From positions 2,719-66,718 of the forward strand of contig JAHDEL010000007.1 of the NCBI GenBank assembly GCA_020628855.1: a stretch of DNA of 64,000 bases, in the 5' to 3' direction. This stretch comes from Saprospiraceae bacterium (lineage in GTDB: Bacteria; Bacteroidota; Bacteroidia; Chitinophagales; Saprospiraceae). Made by a program: the position numbers and the translations under genes. Of the stretch, positions 9,342 to 19,302 are shown one piece after another; position 1 is the stretch's first letter, and each line of letters begins with the position of its first letter. The notes beneath the pieces are model-generated. The model worked only from the letters and a program-made list of their open reading frames with translations. It was not told the DNA's origin and searched no databases.

Positions 9342-10178
9342 ATGGCAGTTAAAAAGTATAGTCCAATTACACCGGGTTTAAGACACAGAGTGAGTAATCT
9401 CAACACTGAAGTCACTACCGACAAGCCTTACAAGCCGCTTACAGTAGGTATGCGTAAGACTGGTGGTAGAAATAAAGCAGGGAAGATGACAATGAGGAAT
9501 AGAGGTGGAGGACATAAAAAGAAATATAGAGTAATAGACTTCAAGAGAAACAAAGAAGGTATGTCCGCTGAGGTGCAGACAATCGAGTATGATCCGAATA
9601 GATCAGCATATATTGCTCTTGTGGAATATACTGATGGAGAGAAGAGATATATCCTTGCACCAAACGGATTATCAGTAGGAGATACTGTAATCTCTGGAAG
9701 TACAGCTACACCAGAAATTGGAAATGCAATGTACTTAAGCGATATACCAACTGGATCTTCTATTCATGCTATTGAAATGACACCAGGAAAGGGTGCAGCT
9801 TTAGCAAGAAGTGCTGGCACTTTTGGTGTTTTGATGGGAAGAGAAGGAAAGTATGCTATCGTTAAGATGCCTTCTGGAGAAGTGAGAAGAATCTTAATGA
9901 CTTGTAAGGCTACTATTGGTACTACGAGTAATCCTGATCATGGTTTGACAGTGATGGGTAAAGCTGGTAGAAATAGATGGAAGGGTAGAAGACCAAGAGT
10001 GAGAGGTGTAGCAATGAACCCTGTGGATCACCCAATGGGTGGTGGTGAAGGTAGAGCTTCAGGTGGACACCCAAGATCAAGAACCGGTATTATGGCCAAA
10101 GGTCAGAAAACAAGAAAGAGAAACAAGTTTTCAGATAAATTGATTATTTCAAAGAGAAAGTCAAAATCGAAAAAATAG
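9342..10178 (+). CDS. rplB: 50S ribosomal protein L2 (uL2)
   Basis: Binds 23S rRNA next to the peptidyl-transferase centre and is required for subunit association. 278 residues. The conserved C-terminal segment [13 protein letters not shown] carries the histidine implicated in peptidyl transfer. The basic tail SKRKSKSKK is typical. It is separated from rpsS by only 3 nt, suggesting translational coupling. Confidence 0.98.
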   Translation: MAVKKYSPITPGLRHRVSNLNTEVTTDKPYKPLTVGMRKTGGRNKAGKMTMRNRGGGHKKKYRVIDFKRNKEGMSAEVQTIEYDPNRSAYIALVEYTDGEKRYILAPNGLSVGDTVISGSTATPEIGNAMYLSDIPTGSSIHAIEMTPGKGAALARSAGTFGVLMGREGKYAIVKMPSGEVRRILMTCKATIGTTSNPDHGLTVMGKAGRNRWKGRRPRVRGVAMNPVDHPMGGGEGRASGGHPRSRTGIMAKGQKTRKRNKFSDKLIISKRKSKSKK

Positions 10179-10181
10179 AAT

Positions 10182-10448
10182 ATGGCGAGATCACTAAAAA
10201 AAGGACCTTACGTATTCCACAAGCTGCTTAGGAAAGTAGAGAAAGCTCAGGAATCACAAAAGAAATCTGTTATCAAAACATGGAGCAGATCGTCTATGAT
10301 CATTCCTGATATGGTTGGTCTTACTATAGCAGTGCACAATGGAAAAACATTCATTCCGGTCTATGTTACCGAGAATATGGTAGGTCATAAGTTAGGAGAA
10401 TTTGCATTAACAAGGACCTTTAAAGGTCACTCTGGAAATAGAAAATAA
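10182..10448 (+). CDS. rpsS: 30S ribosomal protein S19 (uS19)
   Basis: 30S head protein that pairs with S13 at the A-site bridge. 88 residues with the family's [11 protein letters not shown] start, [20 protein letters not shown] and the [11 protein letters not shown] segment. Begins 3 nt after rplB and ends 19 nt before rplV, as in the canonical S10 cluster. Confidence 0.98.
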   Translation: MARSLKKGPYVFHKLLRKVEKAQESQKKSVIKTWSRSSMIIPDMVGLTIAVHNGKTFIPVYVTENMVGHKLGEFALTRTFKGHSGNRK

Positions 10449-10467
10449 TTTTAGAATACTAACTATC

Positions 10468-10842
10468 ATGGAAGCAATAGCAAAACTGAGAAATGTGCCA
10501 ATGTCTGCCAGAAAGATGAGAATGGTTGTTGATACGATCAGAGGCAAATCTGTCGAAGAGGCATTGAATATTCTAAAGTATACAAAAAGAGAAGCTGCGG
10601 AGTGGTTAGAAAAACTTCTTCTATCGGCAGTGGCTAACTGGGAGAATAAGCTTGATATGGCTCATAGTGCTGATGACTATGACTTAGTTATTAAGACTGC
10701 ATTTGTAGATGAGGCTGGAATGCTCAAGAGATTTAGACCAGCGCCTCACGGTAGAGCACATAGAATAAGAAAGCGATTAAATCATGTCACTGTGATCGTT
10801 GAGAACAACATCGATCTAGAAGAAGACAATAACGAAGAATAA
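10468..10842 (+). CDS. rplV: 50S ribosomal protein L22 (uL22)
   Basis: Spans the large subunit and forms, with L4, the constriction of the exit tunnel. 124 residues. VPMSARKMRMVVDTIRGK and the beta-hairpin GMLKRFRPAPHGRAHRIRKR (tunnel loop) are conserved. There is an acidic C-terminal tail (DLEEDNNEE) longer than in E. coli L22. It sits between rpsS and rpsC with short gaps. Confidence 0.97.
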   Translation: MEAIAKLRNVPMSARKMRMVVDTIRGKSVEEALNILKYTKREAAEWLEKLLLSAVANWENKLDMAHSADDYDLVIKTAFVDEAGMLKRFRPAPHGRAHRIRKRLNHVTVIVENNIDLEEDNNEE

Positions 10843-10863
10843 ACCTAAAAGTAAAGCATATAC

Positions 10864-11553
10864 ATGGGTCAAAAAGCAAATCCAATAGGCAATAGATTAG
10901 GTATCATCCGAGGATGGGATTCTAACTGGTATGGTGGTAAAAACTTTGGAGACAAAGTTGTGGAAGATGAGAAAATCAGAAAATACCTCAATGCGAGAAT
11001 CAATAAAGGAGGTATTGCAAGAATTATCATCGAAAGAACATTGAAGAGAATCACTGTTACGATTCACACTTCAAGACCAGGAATAATTATTGGAAAAGGT
11101 GGTTCTGAAGTTGATAGAATTAGAGAAGAGCTCAAGAAATTAACAGGTACTGATATCCAGATTAACATCATAGAGATTAGAAAACCTGAGCTTGATGCAA
11201 ATATCGTTGCAGAATCTGTTGCAAGACAGCTTGAGAACAGAATGAATTATAGAAGAGCAATCAAGATGGCTATCCAGTCAACTATGAGAGCTGGTGCAGA
11301 AGGAATAAAAGTAAGAATTAGCGGAAGATTGAATGGTGCAGATATGGCAAGATCTGAAGAGTACAAAGATGGAAGAACACCATTACATACATTCAGAGCT
11401 GATATTGACTATGCATTGCACGAAGCATTGACAGTATATGGATTAATTGGAGTGAAAGTGTGGATTTGTAAAGGAGAGGTATTTGGAAAGCGTGATCTTT
11501 CACCGAATGTAGGAATGAAGACAAAGAAGCAGCAAGGTAGAAGAAGAAAATAA
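10864..11553 (+). CDS. rpsC: 30S ribosomal protein S3 (uS3)
   Basis: Forms part of the mRNA entry channel and helicase site with S4 and S5. 229 residues with the [18 protein letters not shown] start, a KH domain with [13 protein letters not shown] at about 77-90, and the C-terminal domain ending in a lysine- and arginine-rich tail ([11 protein letters not shown]). A 70-nt gap with a near-perfect promoter separates it from rplP, an unusual break in a normally tight cluster. Confidence 0.98.
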   Translation: MGQKANPIGNRLGIIRGWDSNWYGGKNFGDKVVEDEKIRKYLNARINKGGIARIIIERTLKRITVTIHTSRPGIIIGKGGSEVDRIREELKKLTGTDIQINIIEIRKPELDANIVAESVARQLENRMNYRRAIKMAIQSTMRAGAEGIKVRISGRLNGADMARSEEYKDGRTPLHTFRADIDYALHEALTVYGLIGVKVWICKGEVFGKRDLSPNVGMKTKKQQGRRRK

Positions 11554-11558
11554 TTGAA

Positions 11559-11589
11559 TTTGAGTGGTCAGTAATTTGAATTACCTTTG
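11559..11589 (+). promoter_or_regulatory. Internal promoter between rpsC and rplP
   Basis: TTTG at 11559-11562, exactly 19 nt of spacer, then TACCTTTG at 11582-11589. Both elements fit the Bacteroidota consensus and lie in the 70-nt rpsC-rplP gap. The predicted leader is about 28 nt. Among the best promoter matches in the window. Confidence 0.75.
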
Positions 11590-11623
11590 CACCACTTTTT
11601 GAAAAAGTTATAAACAAGAGGTT

Positions 11624-12046
11624 ATGTTACAACCCAAACGTACTAAATACAGAAAGCAGCAAAAAGGAAGAATTAAAGGAATTGCTCATAGAGGAAGTAC
11701 AATTTCATTTGGTTCTTTTGCTTTGAAATCACTTGATGCAGCTTTTATCACTAATAGGCAAATTGAAGCGGCGAGGATAGCCATGACAAGGTATATGAAG
11801 AGGGAAGGAAAAGTTTGGATTCGAATATTTCCAGACAAGCCAATTACATCAAAGCCTGCAGAGGTAAGGATGGGTAAGGGTAAAGGAGCTCTAGATCATT
11901 GGGTTGCAGTGGTGAAGCCTGGAACAATCATGTTCGAAATGGATGGTGTTCCTCAGGACGTAGCATACGAAGGTTTAAGACTTGCAGCTCAAAAGTTGCC
12001 AGTATTAACAAAGACAATAACAAGAAGAGATTACGACGGACAATAA
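11624..12046 (+). CDS. rplP: 50S ribosomal protein L16 (uL16)
   Basis: Late-assembling large-subunit protein that positions the A-site tRNA elbow. 140 residues, beginning [16 protein letters not shown], with the conserved [20 protein letters not shown] segment whose Arg is hydroxylated in some bacteria. It probably heads its own transcription unit from the promoter at 11559-11589 as well as receiving read-through. rpmC follows after 10 nt. Confidence 0.97.
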   Translation: MLQPKRTKYRKQQKGRIKGIAHRGSTISFGSFALKSLDAAFITNRQIEAARIAMTRYMKREGKVWIRIFPDKPITSKPAEVRMGKGKGALDHWVAVVKPGTIMFEMDGVPQDVAYEGLRLAAQKLPVLTKTITRRDYDGQ

Positions 12047-12056
12047 ATAGTAAATA

Positions 12057-12317
12057 ATGGCTTCGAAGAAATTTTTAGAATTACAAGACTTTACTGATGA
12101 AGAGTTGGCAAATGAGCTCAAAGAGACTCAGGTCCAATACAGTAAAATGAAGTTTGATCACACACTTAAAGGATTAGAGAATCCTTTGGCATTAAGGTCC
12201 GTAAGAAGAGACGTGGCTAGAATGAAGACTGAAGCGAGAAGAAGAGAACTTGCTCAAATGGAAGATGCTAAAGAGTCAAGGTCAAAAATTAGAGCAAGAA
12301 GAAGTAGACAAAAATAG
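12057..12317 (+). CDS. rpmC: 50S ribosomal protein L29 (uL29)
   Basis: Small helical protein at the tunnel exit beside L23. 86 residues, longer than the roughly 63 of E. coli. The extra length is a basic C-terminal extension ([14 protein letters not shown]). Core features are [15 protein letters not shown] and the [19 protein letters not shown] segment. The longer form is common in Bacteroidota. Tightly packed between rplP and rpsQ. Confidence 0.95.
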   Translation: MASKKFLELQDFTDEELANELKETQVQYSKMKFDHTLKGLENPLALRSVRRDVARMKTEARRRELAQMEDAKESRSKIRARRSRQK

Positions 12318-12328
12318 TCATAAGAAAG

Positions 12329-12586
12329 ATGGAGAAACAAACACATAAAAAGCAGTTAGTTGGTTTAGTCGTAAGCAGTAAAAACGACAAAACAGTGTCT
12401 GTGCTTGTCGAAAGAAGGATACAACACCCGATTTACGGAAAGTTTGTAAAGAAGTCGAAGAAATTCATGGCTCATGATGAAAAGAATGAGTGCAATGAAG
12501 GTGATACAGTCAAGATAGAGGAGACAAGACCACTTAGCAGAAAGAAGCGATGGAATCTAGTAGAAATACTAGAGCGTGCTAAATAA
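12329..12586 (+). CDS. rpsQ: 30S ribosomal protein S17 (uS17)
   Basis: Primary 16S rRNA-binding protein of the 30S body. 85 residues, with the OB-fold pattern [34 protein letters not shown], and [19 protein letters not shown]. It lies 11 nt after rpmC and 31 nt before rplN, as expected for the S10/spc junction. Confidence 0.97.
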   Translation: MEKQTHKKQLVGLVVSSKNDKTVSVLVERRIQHPIYGKFVKKSKKFMAHDEKNECNEGDTVKIEETRPLSRKKRWNLVEILERAK

Positions 12587-12617
12587 TTATTGAAAAAGTA
12601 TAGAGTAATATAAGACC

Positions 12618-12983
12618 ATGATACAGCAAGAATCAAGACTGAAAGTAGCAGATAATAGTGGAGCTAAGGAAGTACTTTGTATTAGAGTATTAGGAGGAAG
12701 TGGAAGAAGGTATGCTTCTATAGGTGATACAATTGTCGTTTCAGTAAAAAGTACTTCACCAGGTGGAGTAAAAAAAGGATCTGTTTCACAAGCAGTGGTT
12801 GTAAGAACCAAGAAAGAGATTAGGAGAAAAGATGGATCTTATATCCGATTTGATGATAATGCAGTGGTGTTACTGAATGCTGGTGGAGATCCAAGGGGAA
12901 CAAGGATTTTTGGACCAGTTGCAAGAGAATTGAGAGATAAAGATTTCATGAGAATCATATCCTTGGCACCAGAGGTATTATAA
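12618..12983 (+). CDS. rplN: 50S ribosomal protein L14 (uL14)
   Basis: Interface protein that forms bridge B8 with 16S rRNA and contacts L19. 121 residues, beginning [37 protein letters not shown] and [15 protein letters not shown] are conserved. First gene of the spc-type segment. rplX follows 20 nt later. Confidence 0.98.
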   Translation: MIQQESRLKVADNSGAKEVLCIRVLGGSGRRYASIGDTIVVSVKSTSPGGVKKGSVSQAVVVRTKKEIRRKDGSYIRFDDNAVVLLNAGGDPRGTRIFGPVARELRDKDFMRIISLAPEVL

Positions 12984-13003
12984 AATTATTGAAGAGAAGA
13001 ATC

Positions 13004-13315
13004 ATGAAAATACACATTAAGAAAGGAGATAAAGTTAAGGTTATAGCAGGTGCTAGTAGAGGGCAGGAAGGCAATGTGCTGGAAGTGCAAAGAGATAAGT
13101 ACAGAGCTGTAGTCGAAGGCATTAATATGGTAAAGAAACATACAAAGCCTACAAATGACTCTCCAGGCGGTATTGTGGAAAAGGAAGCTGGTATCCACAT
13201 TTCTAATTTAATGTTGGTTGACCCAAAATCTGGTGAAGCAACAAGAATAGGTAGAAAGGAAGTGGACGGAAAGAGTGTTAGATATTCTAAAAAATCAGGA
13301 GAAATTATCAAGTAA
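13004..13315 (+). CDS. rplX: 50S ribosomal protein L24 (uL24)
   Basis: Assembly-initiating protein that binds 23S domain I. From ATG 13004 it has 103 residues and begins [20 protein letters not shown], a KOW motif at the usual place. An in-frame TTG at 12989 would add MKRRI and lacks support. The stop codon overlaps the rplE start by one base (TAATG), implying coupled translation. Confidence 0.95.
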   Translation: MKIHIKKGDKVKVIAGASRGQEGNVLEVQRDKYRAVVEGINMVKKHTKPTNDSPGGIVEKEAGIHISNLMLVDPKSGEATRIGRKEVDGKSVRYSKKSGEIIK

Positions 13316-13872
13316 TGAGTTATACACCATCACTTAGAACATTTTATAAAGATCAAGTTGTCCCTCAGCTTATGGAAAAGTTTGGGTACAAATCAATTAT
13401 GGAGGTGCCATCATTGGAAAAGATCTGTATTAACCAAGGTATTGGAGACGCTACCCAGGATAAGAAATTGATAGACAATGCTGTCGACGAAATGTCACGA
13501 ATTGCTGGTCAGAAGGCAGTGGCAGTTAAGGCAAGAAAGTCAGTGTCAAATTTCAAATTGAGAGAGGGTATGCCAGTTGGAGTAAGAGTTACTCTAAGAT
13601 CTGATAGAATGTATGAATTTCTTGAAAGATTAGTAGCCGTTGCATTGCCTAGGGTAAGAGACTTTAGAGGAATCAATGACAAAAGTTTTGATGGTAGAGG
13701 TAATTATAGCCTTGGTATCACTGAGCAAATTATCTTTCCGGAGATAGATATTGATAAAGTAAACAAGATTAACGGACTGGATATCAACTTTGTGACATCT
13801 GCAAAAACTGATGTTGAAGCATTAGAATTGTTGAAGTTACTTGGTATGCCATTTAAAAATCAAAGAAACTAG
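13315..13872 (+). CDS. rplE: 50S ribosomal protein L5 (uL5)
   Basis: 5S rRNA-binding protein of the central protuberance that contacts the P-site tRNA. 185 residues. [32 protein letters not shown] and the [18 protein letters not shown] segment are characteristic. It starts within the rplX stop codon and ends 3 nt before rpsN. Confidence 0.98.
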   Translation: MSYTPSLRTFYKDQVVPQLMEKFGYKSIMEVPSLEKICINQGIGDATQDKKLIDNAVDEMSRIAGQKAVAVKARKSVSNFKLREGMPVGVRVTLRSDRMYEFLERLVAVALPRVRDFRGINDKSFDGRGNYSLGITEQIIFPEIDIDKVNKINGLDINFVTSAKTDVEALELLKLLGMPFKNQRN

Positions 13873-13875
13873 ACT

Positions 13876-14145
13876 ATGGCTAGAAAATCACTGATTGCTC
13901 GAGAAGCAAAAAGAGAAAAAATGGTTGCTAAGTATGCTGACCTGAGAAAGCAATTGAAGGCAGAAGGTAGATGGGATGAGCTTGATAAATTGCCGAAAAA
14001 CTCGTCTAAAGTTAGGTTGCATAACAGATGCAAATTAACAGGAAGACCAAAAGGTTACATGAGAAGATTTGGAATAAACAGAGTGACATTTAGAAAAATG
14101 GCACTCGAGGGTAAGATACCAGGTGTAACAAAAGCAAGCTGGTAG
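13876..14145 (+). CDS. rpsN: 30S ribosomal protein S14, zinc-independent form (uS14)
   Basis: 30S head protein near the A site. 89 residues, the long form found in E. coli, with no CxxC zinc motifs; only one cysteine is present. The [20 protein letters not shown] signature is intact. Together with the cysteine-poor L36 encoded further on, this suggests the ribosome needs little structural zinc at these positions. Neighbours are rplE and rpsH. Confidence 0.97.
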   Translation: MARKSLIAREAKREKMVAKYADLRKQLKAEGRWDELDKLPKNSSKVRLHNRCKLTGRPKGYMRRFGINRVTFRKMALEGKIPGVTKASW

Positions 14146-14176
14146 TTAACATTAAGACTATTTATTAAGAAGTATC

Positions 14177-14581
14177 ATGGCAGTAACAGATAGTATAGCA
14201 GATTACTTAACTCGGATCAGAAATGGTCAAATGGCAAAGCACAGGATTGTCGAAATCCCAGCTTCGAAAGTAAAAAAGAGTATCACTGAAATCTTATATG
14301 ATCAGGGGTATATCAAAAAGTACAAGTTCGAAGATGATGCAGGAAAACAAGGAATTATAAAAATTGCCTTGAAGTACGATAATCAAACTCAGGAGCCTAT
14401 CATCAGAAAGATGGGAAGAATTTCTAAGCCTGGTTTGAGAAAGTATGCTAGTGTAGATGAAATTCCAAGAGTAATAAATGGACTTGGTATTTGTATTGTT
14501 TCTACAAGTAGAGGAATAATGACAGATAAGCAAGCAAGAAAGGAAAATGTAGGTGGAGAATTACTTTGCTACGTTTATTAA
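14177..14581 (+). CDS. rpsH: 30S ribosomal protein S8 (uS8)
   Basis: Central-domain 16S rRNA-binding protein and, in E. coli, translational regulator of the spc operon. 134 residues; [14 protein letters not shown] at the N-terminus and the C-terminal [20 protein letters not shown] motif that binds rRNA are present. No S8-binding mimic was recognised in the rplX-rplE region. Lies 31 nt after rpsN and 21 nt before rplF. Confidence 0.98.
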   Translation: MAVTDSIADYLTRIRNGQMAKHRIVEIPASKVKKSITEILYDQGYIKKYKFEDDAGKQGIIKIALKYDNQTQEPIIRKMGRISKPGLRKYASVDEIPRVINGLGICIVSTSRGIMTDKQARKENVGGELLCYVY

Positions 14582-14602
14582 AGTAAGAATAATAATAGGA
14601 TT

Positions 14603-15157
14603 ATGTCACGTATAGGAAATGCTCCAATAGAAGTACCAGCAGGTGTAACAATTGATGTCTCAAAAGGCAACTTGGTTACAGTTAAAGGACCTAAAGGAGA
14701 GCTGAAGCAACAAGTTGATCCAGATATGTCTATTGAGATGAATGATGGAGTTCTTGAAGTGAAGAGACCTACCGACCAACAACGTCACAAGGCTATGCAT
14801 GGTTTGTATAGATCATTAGTGAACAATATGGTTGAAGGAGTTTCGACTGGATTTATCAAACAACTTGAATTGGTTGGTGTAGGTTATAGAGCCTCAAATA
14901 CTGGTAATCTTCTCGAGTTAAGTCTAGGATATTCTCACCCTATCATGTTTTATGTACCAGATGAGGTGAAAGTTGAAACTATTTCTGAAAAAGGAAAGAA
15001 TCCTATTGTCAAGCTTGAGAGCCACGACAAACAATTAATTGGGCAAGTTGCTGCTAAGATTAGAGCATTTAGAAAGCCTGAGCCTTACAAAGGAAAAGGT
15101 GTGAGATTCCTTGGTGAAGTTATTAGAAGAAAAGCAGGTAAGACTGCAGCTAAATAA
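14603..15157 (+). CDS. rplF: 50S ribosomal protein L6 (uL6)
   Basis: Large-subunit protein near the factor-binding site. 184 residues in two homologous domains. [14 protein letters not shown] at the start and the C-terminal [21 protein letters not shown] rRNA-binding signature are diagnostic. The rplR start lies 10 nt downstream. Confidence 0.98.
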   Translation: MSRIGNAPIEVPAGVTIDVSKGNLVTVKGPKGELKQQVDPDMSIEMNDGVLEVKRPTDQQRHKAMHGLYRSLVNNMVEGVSTGFIKQLELVGVGYRASNTGNLLELSLGYSHPIMFYVPDEVKVETISEKGKNPIVKLESHDKQLIGQVAAKIRAFRKPEPYKGKGVRFLGEVIRRKAGKTAAK

Positions 15158-15167
15158 AAGTAAGATT

Positions 15168-15506
15168 ATGTCTAAGAAGCTTACAAAAAGAGAAAAGATC
15201 AAACTAAGAGTTCGCTCTTCTATTACGGGTAAAGAAAGTTTGCCAAGATTATCAGTGTACAAAAGTAATAAGACAACTTATTGCCAACTACATGATGATT
15301 TGAGCGGTGTAACCCTTGCAAGCGCAAGTTCGAAAGGAATGTCAGGTTCTAAGAAAGAACAAGCAGCAGCTGTAGGTAAGGCTCTTGCCGAGAAGGCAAA
15401 AACAATGGATGTGTCAAAAGTAGTTTTTGATAGATCTGGTTATGTGTATCACGGAAGAATCAAAGCTTTAGCAGATGGTGCTAGAGAAGGTGGTCTTATA
15501 TTTTAA
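15168..15506 (+). CDS. rplR: 50S ribosomal protein L18 (uL18)
   Basis: 5S rRNA-binding protein of the central protuberance. From ATG 15168 it has 112 residues, beginning [10 protein letters not shown]. An in-frame start at 15111 would overlap rplF by 47 nt and add 19 unconserved residues, so it is rejected. [17 protein letters not shown] and [20 protein letters not shown] are conserved. rpsE follows after 15 nt. Confidence 0.95.
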   Translation: MSKKLTKREKIKLRVRSSITGKESLPRLSVYKSNKTTYCQLHDDLSGVTLASASSKGMSGSKKEQAAAVGKALAEKAKTMDVSKVVFDRSGYVYHGRIKALADGAREGGLIF

Positions 15507-15521
15507 AAATTTATCAAGTAA

Positions 15522-16037
15522 ATGGCAAACAAGAAAATAATTAAGCCTGCTGATCTTTCAGAAATGAAAGAAAAGCTTGTAAAGCTCAATAGAGTTGCTA
15601 AAGTAACTAAGGGTGGTAGAACATTTAGTTTCTCTGCGCTCGTGGTTGTAGGTGATGGTAAAGGTAAAGTTGGACATGGTCTTGGTAAAGCAAGAGATGT
15701 ATCAGAGTCAATTGCGAAAGCTGTTGACAATGCAAAAAAGAACCTTGTAGATGTACCAATTATCAAGGGTACTATTCCGCATGAACAACTTGGAAAGTAC
15801 GGAGCAGGGAAGGTGTTGATAAAGCCAGCTTCTGATGGTACTGGAGTAATTGCAGGAGGTGCAATGAGAGCTGTGTTAGAGATTGCAGGTGTGCAGAATG
15901 TATTAGCAAAGTCACAGGGATCAGCAAATCCGCATAATGTGGTGAAAGCAACTATAAATGCATTGACTAAATTAAGAAGTCCTTTGGATGTAGCGAGACA
16001 GAGAGGGATTACCTTGAGAAAAGTATACGAAGGATAA
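15522..16037 (+). CDS. rpsE: 30S ribosomal protein S5 (uS5)
   Basis: Decoding-fidelity protein lining the mRNA entry channel with S3 and S4. 171 residues with the double-stranded RNA-binding-like N-domain ([29 protein letters not shown]) and the C-domain segment [16 protein letters not shown]. Canonical position between rplR and rpmD. A 234-codon antisense frame over this gene has no recognisable protein features. Confidence 0.98.
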   Translation: MANKKIIKPADLSEMKEKLVKLNRVAKVTKGGRTFSFSALVVVGDGKGKVGHGLGKARDVSESIAKAVDNAKKNLVDVPIIKGTIPHEQLGKYGAGKVLIKPASDGTGVIAGGAMRAVLEIAGVQNVLAKSQGSANPHNVVKATINALTKLRSPLDVARQRGITLRKVYEG

Positions 16038-16064
16038 TATTTACATTGATAATTATTGCATGTT

Positions 16065-16244
16065 ATGGCAAATTTGAAAATCAAATTAGTAAAAAGTCTT
16101 ATTGGAAGACCAGAAAAGCAAAAGAGAACTGTCAAAGCTTTAGGGCTTAATAAGATAAATTCTGAAGTTGTAAAAATTGACACTCCAGAAATACTTGGAA
16201 TGGTCAAGAAGGTAAAGCATTTGTTAAGTATTGAAGAAGCTTAA
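16065..16244 (+). CDS. rpmD: 50S ribosomal protein L30 (uL30)
   Basis: Small non-essential-type large-subunit protein, 59 residues from ATG 16065. [24 protein letters not shown] is cut by nothing unusual and matches the family core (LVKSLIG, then TVKALGLNK). An in-frame TTG nine bases upstream is less likely. Placed between rpsE and rplO as in the canonical spc order. Confidence 0.95.
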   Translation: MANLKIKLVKSLIGRPEKQKRTVKALGLNKINSEVVKIDTPEILGMVKKVKHLLSIEEA

Positions 16245-16274
16245 CTTGTTTATAATATTTTAATCGAATAAGCG

Positions 16275-16721
16275 ATGGAATTACATAATTTAAAACCTGC
16301 AGAAGGTTCTGTAAAAAAGAGAAAAAGAATAGCAAGAGGACAAGGGTCTGGTAAAGGTGGAACTGCAGCTAGAGGTCATAAAGGTGCGAAGTCTAGATCT
16401 GGTTGGAGCAAGAAAGCTAACTTCGAAGGTGGTCAAATGCCATTGCAAATGAGACTACCAAAGCGTGGTTTCAAGAATAGAAATCGTGTTGAATATAGAG
16501 TATTTAATGTTGCAGGTCTTGAAGCCTTGGCTGAAAAATTTAATGTAACAGAAATCTCTGTAGAGAAACTCTACGAACTAGGTCAAATTAAGAAAAACGA
16601 TAAAGTCAAAGTATTAGGAAATGGTGATCTCACCAAATCGTTGTCTTTGACGGTGAATGCAGTATCCGCGTCTGCAAAAGAGAAGATTGAAGCGAAGGGA
16701 GGTTCAGTTAATATCGTATAA
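16275..16721 (+). CDS. rplO: 50S ribosomal protein L15 (uL15)
   Basis: Late-assembly large-subunit protein. 148 residues. The glycine- and arginine-rich N-terminal extension (RIARGQGSGKGGTAARGHKG) and GGQMPLQMRLPKRGF are diagnostic. secY follows 9 nt later, the universal rplO-secY pairing. Confidence 0.98.
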   Translation: MELHNLKPAEGSVKKRKRIARGQGSGKGGTAARGHKGAKSRSGWSKKANFEGGQMPLQMRLPKRGFKNRNRVEYRVFNVAGLEALAEKFNVTEISVEKLYELGQIKKNDKVKVLGNGDLTKSLSLTVNAVSASAKEKIEAKGGSVNIV

Positions 16722-16730
16722 TTTCTAAGA

Positions 16731-18098
16731 ATGAGTAATTTTTTTGAGACACTAAAGAATATCTGGAGTATTAAGGAATTAAGAGATAGAATTCTCTTTA
16801 CACTTTTTATTCTTGCAATCTATAGATTGGGATCCTTTATAGTTTTACCAGGAGTTAATCCTGCAGCATTAGAAGCTGCTACTTCGGGTAGAGGAGCGAC
16901 AGATATATTGGGATTAATCAATGCTTTCACCGGAGGAGCATTCAATAATGCAGCAATCTTTGCCTTGGGTATCATGCCATATATCACGGCAAGTATCATT
17001 ATCCAATTATTGGGGTTTGGTGTTCCATACTTCCAAAGACTTCAACAGAAAGAAGGTGAGTCAGGAAGGAAGAAAATCACTCAGATTACACGTCTTTTAA
17101 CGGTAGCCATTACACTTGTTCAAGGTGGTGGATACTTGACATATATAAGGTCTCAACCTGGTGCTGTTTACGGTGGAGTGAGTGACCTTATCTTTTGGTT
17201 AAGTGGAATTATTATTCTCTCTACAGGTACCATATTTGCAATGTGGCTAGGTGAAAAGATTACAGATAGAGGTATCGGTAACGGTATATCTCTACTCATA
17301 ATGATAGGTATCATTGCCTCTTTACCAAGGGCTTTCTTTGCTGAATTACAAACACAGTTTAGTGGCGGTGGGTTATTCATCTTCATTTTGGAGTTGGCTT
17401 TGTTTTTCCTTATTGTCATTGCCACTGTTTTGGTCATACAAGGTGTGAGGCGTATTCCTATACAATTTGCCAAACGGATGGTAGGTAGACAAACAGGATC
17501 TGTACCTGTTGCTGGAGCGAGAGATTTTATTCCGCTCAAGGTAAATGCTGCAGGTGTAATGCCAATCATCTTTGCTCAAGCAATTATGTTTCTACCTTTA
17601 ACTCTTGCACAATGGGCAGGAAGTGATGGTCAGACTTCAGATTTTATGCTTTCTCTAGGAGATTGGAAAAGTGTTCCATATAATATCATTTTATTCTTGC
17701 TTGTTGTAGTATTCACGTATGTCTATACGGCATTACTAGTTAATCCTCAACAATATGCAGAGTATCTGAAAAGACAAAATGCTTTTATCCCAGGGATCAA
17801 GCCTGGCAAACAAACACAAGATTATATAGATACTCTAACAACAAGAATTACTTTACCTGGATCAATTTGGCTTGGATTAATCACAATCTTACCAGCTATC
17901 ATAGGTACATTCTTAGGAGTGAATGATGCTTTCGCATTATTCTTTGGAGGAACTTCATTGTTAATCTTGGTGGCAGTTGTACTTGACACCCTTGATCAGA
18001 TTAATTCATATCTCTTAATGAGAAAGTATGATGGTCTTGTAAAATCTGGTAAGATTAAAGGTAGAAGTGGCATGTCTCCTATTGGGGCTAGCATGTAA
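16731..18098 (+). CDS. secY: Preprotein translocase subunit SecY
   Basis: Channel-forming subunit of the SecYEG translocon in the inner membrane. 455 residues with about ten hydrophobic segments. Recognisable are RILFTLFILAIYRLGSFIVL (TM1), the plug region, PYITASIIIQLL (TM2), the GNGISLLIMIGI segment and the cytoplasmic loop RRIPIQFAKRM. The C-terminal part has NPQQYAEYLKR and PGKQTQDYID. It serves the many exported proteins encoded in this window. Followed by map after 8 nt; no adk lies between them, a common Bacteroidota arrangement. Confidence 0.98.
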   Translation: MSNFFETLKNIWSIKELRDRILFTLFILAIYRLGSFIVLPGVNPAALEAATSGRGATDILGLINAFTGGAFNNAAIFALGIMPYITASIIIQLLGFGVPYFQRLQQKEGESGRKKITQITRLLTVAITLVQGGGYLTYIRSQPGAVYGGVSDLIFWLSGIIILSTGTIFAMWLGEKITDRGIGNGISLLIMIGIIASLPRAFFAELQTQFSGGGLFIFILELALFFLIVIATVLVIQGVRRIPIQFAKRMVGRQTGSVPVAGARDFIPLKVNAAGVMPIIFAQAIMFLPLTLAQWAGSDGQTSDFMLSLGDWKSVPYNIILFLLVVVFTYVYTALLVNPQQYAEYLKRQNAFIPGIKPGKQTQDYIDTLTTRITLPGSIWLGLITILPAIIGTFLGVNDAFALFFGGTSLLILVAVVLDTLDQINSYLLMRKYDGLVKSGKIKGRSGMSPIGASM

Positions 18099-18106
18099 TT
18101 GCTCAC

Positions 18107-18922
18107 ATGGCTCAAGTTTATCATAAGACTTCAGATGAAATAGAACTCATCAGGCAAAATTGTATGCTTGTCAGTAAGACGCTAGCATATGTAGGTAGTT
18201 TGCTTAGACCGGGAATCACTGGAGCAATAATTGATCAGAAGGCTGAAGAATTTATTCGAGACCATGGAGCACTTCCGGGTTTTAAAAATCTCTATGGATT
18301 TCCTGCAACACTTTGTATATCATTGAATGATGCAGTAGTACATGGCATCCCAAGTGATAGAGAGTTTACTGATACAGATATCGTTAGTATTGACTGTGGG
18401 GTTTATGACAATGAGTTTTTTGGAGATGCAGCATTCACTTTTGCTTTTCCTGAGGTCAATGATGATGTTATGGACCTATTGAGTGTTACTAATGCTTCTT
18501 TGTATTTAGGAATCGAACAAGCAGTGAGTGGTAACAGAATTGGTGATGTTAGTTCTGCTATTCAACAGCATTGTGAAAGGGTACATGGTTATGGTATAGT
18601 TCGAGAGTTAGTTGGTCACGGATTGGGGCGTAATTTGCACGAAGGACCTGAAGTGCCAAATTTTGGATCTAGAGGAAGAGGACATAAAATATTAGATGGT
18701 TTAGTGATAGCAATCGAACCAATGGTTAACCAAGGACGGAGACAAGTTAAGCAAAGTACAGATGGTTGGACTATTGTGACTAGAGATGGGAAGCCATCTG
18801 CACACTTCGAACATACAATAGCTGTAATAGAGGGAAAACCCGATATTTTATCGGATCATTCGATCATAGAAACAGAGCTGAAAAATAACGAAGAAATTAA
18901 GAATTTTTCGATAAAAAGTTAG
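18107..18922 (+). CDS. map: Methionine aminopeptidase, type I
   Basis: Removes the initiator methionine from nascent proteins with small second residues. 271 residues with the pita-bread fold signatures. Metal ligands are visible as D96, D107, H171, E204 and E235, plus the catalytic H79 (VVHGIP). No N-terminal zinc-finger extension, so type Ia-like. A short, lysine- and glutamate-rich C-terminal tail extends past the catalytic core. It sits between secY and infA, inside the ribosomal block. Confidence 0.96.
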   Translation: MAQVYHKTSDEIELIRQNCMLVSKTLAYVGSLLRPGITGAIIDQKAEEFIRDHGALPGFKNLYGFPATLCISLNDAVVHGIPSDREFTDTDIVSIDCGVYDNEFFGDAAFTFAFPEVNDDVMDLLSVTNASLYLGIEQAVSGNRIGDVSSAIQQHCERVHGYGIVRELVGHGLGRNLHEGPEVPNFGSRGRGHKILDGLVIAIEPMVNQGRRQVKQSTDGWTIVTRDGKPSAHFEHTIAVIEGKPDILSDHSIIETELKNNEEIKNFSIKS

Positions 18923-18945
18923 ATATTTGCACTCCAATTGAAAAT

Positions 18946-19164
18946 ATGGCCAAACAGGACCTAATAAAATTAGACGGAACAATAGAAGAAGCGCTCTCAA
19001 ATGCGATGTTCAGAGTAAGGTTAGAGAATGACCACTTGATTGTGGCTACTATATCTGGAAAGATGAGAATGCACTACATCAGAATACTTCCGGGTGATAA
19101 GGTTTCTGTAGAGATGTCCCCATATGATCTTACAAGAGGAAGAATAACTTATAGGTACAAGTAA
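18946..19164 (+). CDS. infA: Translation initiation factor IF-1
   Basis: Occupies the 30S A site during initiation. 72 residues forming a single S1/OB fold, beginning [20 protein letters not shown] and ending [11 protein letters not shown], the family's standard length. An upstream GATATTTG at about 18920 is a one-mismatch -7 box and may give extra transcription. rpmJ follows after 18 nt. Confidence 0.97.
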   Translation: MAKQDLIKLDGTIEEALSNAMFRVRLENDHLIVATISGKMRMHYIRILPGDKVSVEMSPYDLTRGRITYRYK

Positions 19165-19182
19165 TAGCGATAATTAGATATC

Positions 19183-19299
19183 ATGAAAGTAAAGGCTTCA
19201 ATTAAAAAAAGATCTGCAGATTGCAAGATTGTAAGACGTAAAGGAAAACTTTACATCATAAATAAGAAGAATCCTAAATTCAAACAAAGACAAGGATAA
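19183..19299 (+). CDS. rpmJ: 50S ribosomal protein L36, zinc-ligand-poor form (bL36)
   Basis: Smallest large-subunit protein, 38 residues, stabilising 23S rRNA folding. It begins [20 protein letters not shown] and ends PKFKQRQG. In zinc-binding L36 the ligands are three Cys and one His (C11, C14, C27 and H33 in E. coli). Here only C14 remains; the other three positions are Ser, Asn and Phe. This is therefore a C-minus variant unlikely to hold zinc. Location between infA and rpsM, 3 nt before the latter, is canonical. Confidence 0.95.
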   Translation: MKVKASIKKRSADCKIVRRKGKLYIINKKNPKFKQRQG

Positions 19300-19302
19300 G
19301 AT

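Noticed and set aside
15503-16207. 234-codon open frame antisense to rpsE and rpmD
   Set aside because: Sits on top of two unambiguous ribosomal genes; composition is that of a reversed ribosomal gene, with no signal or domain.
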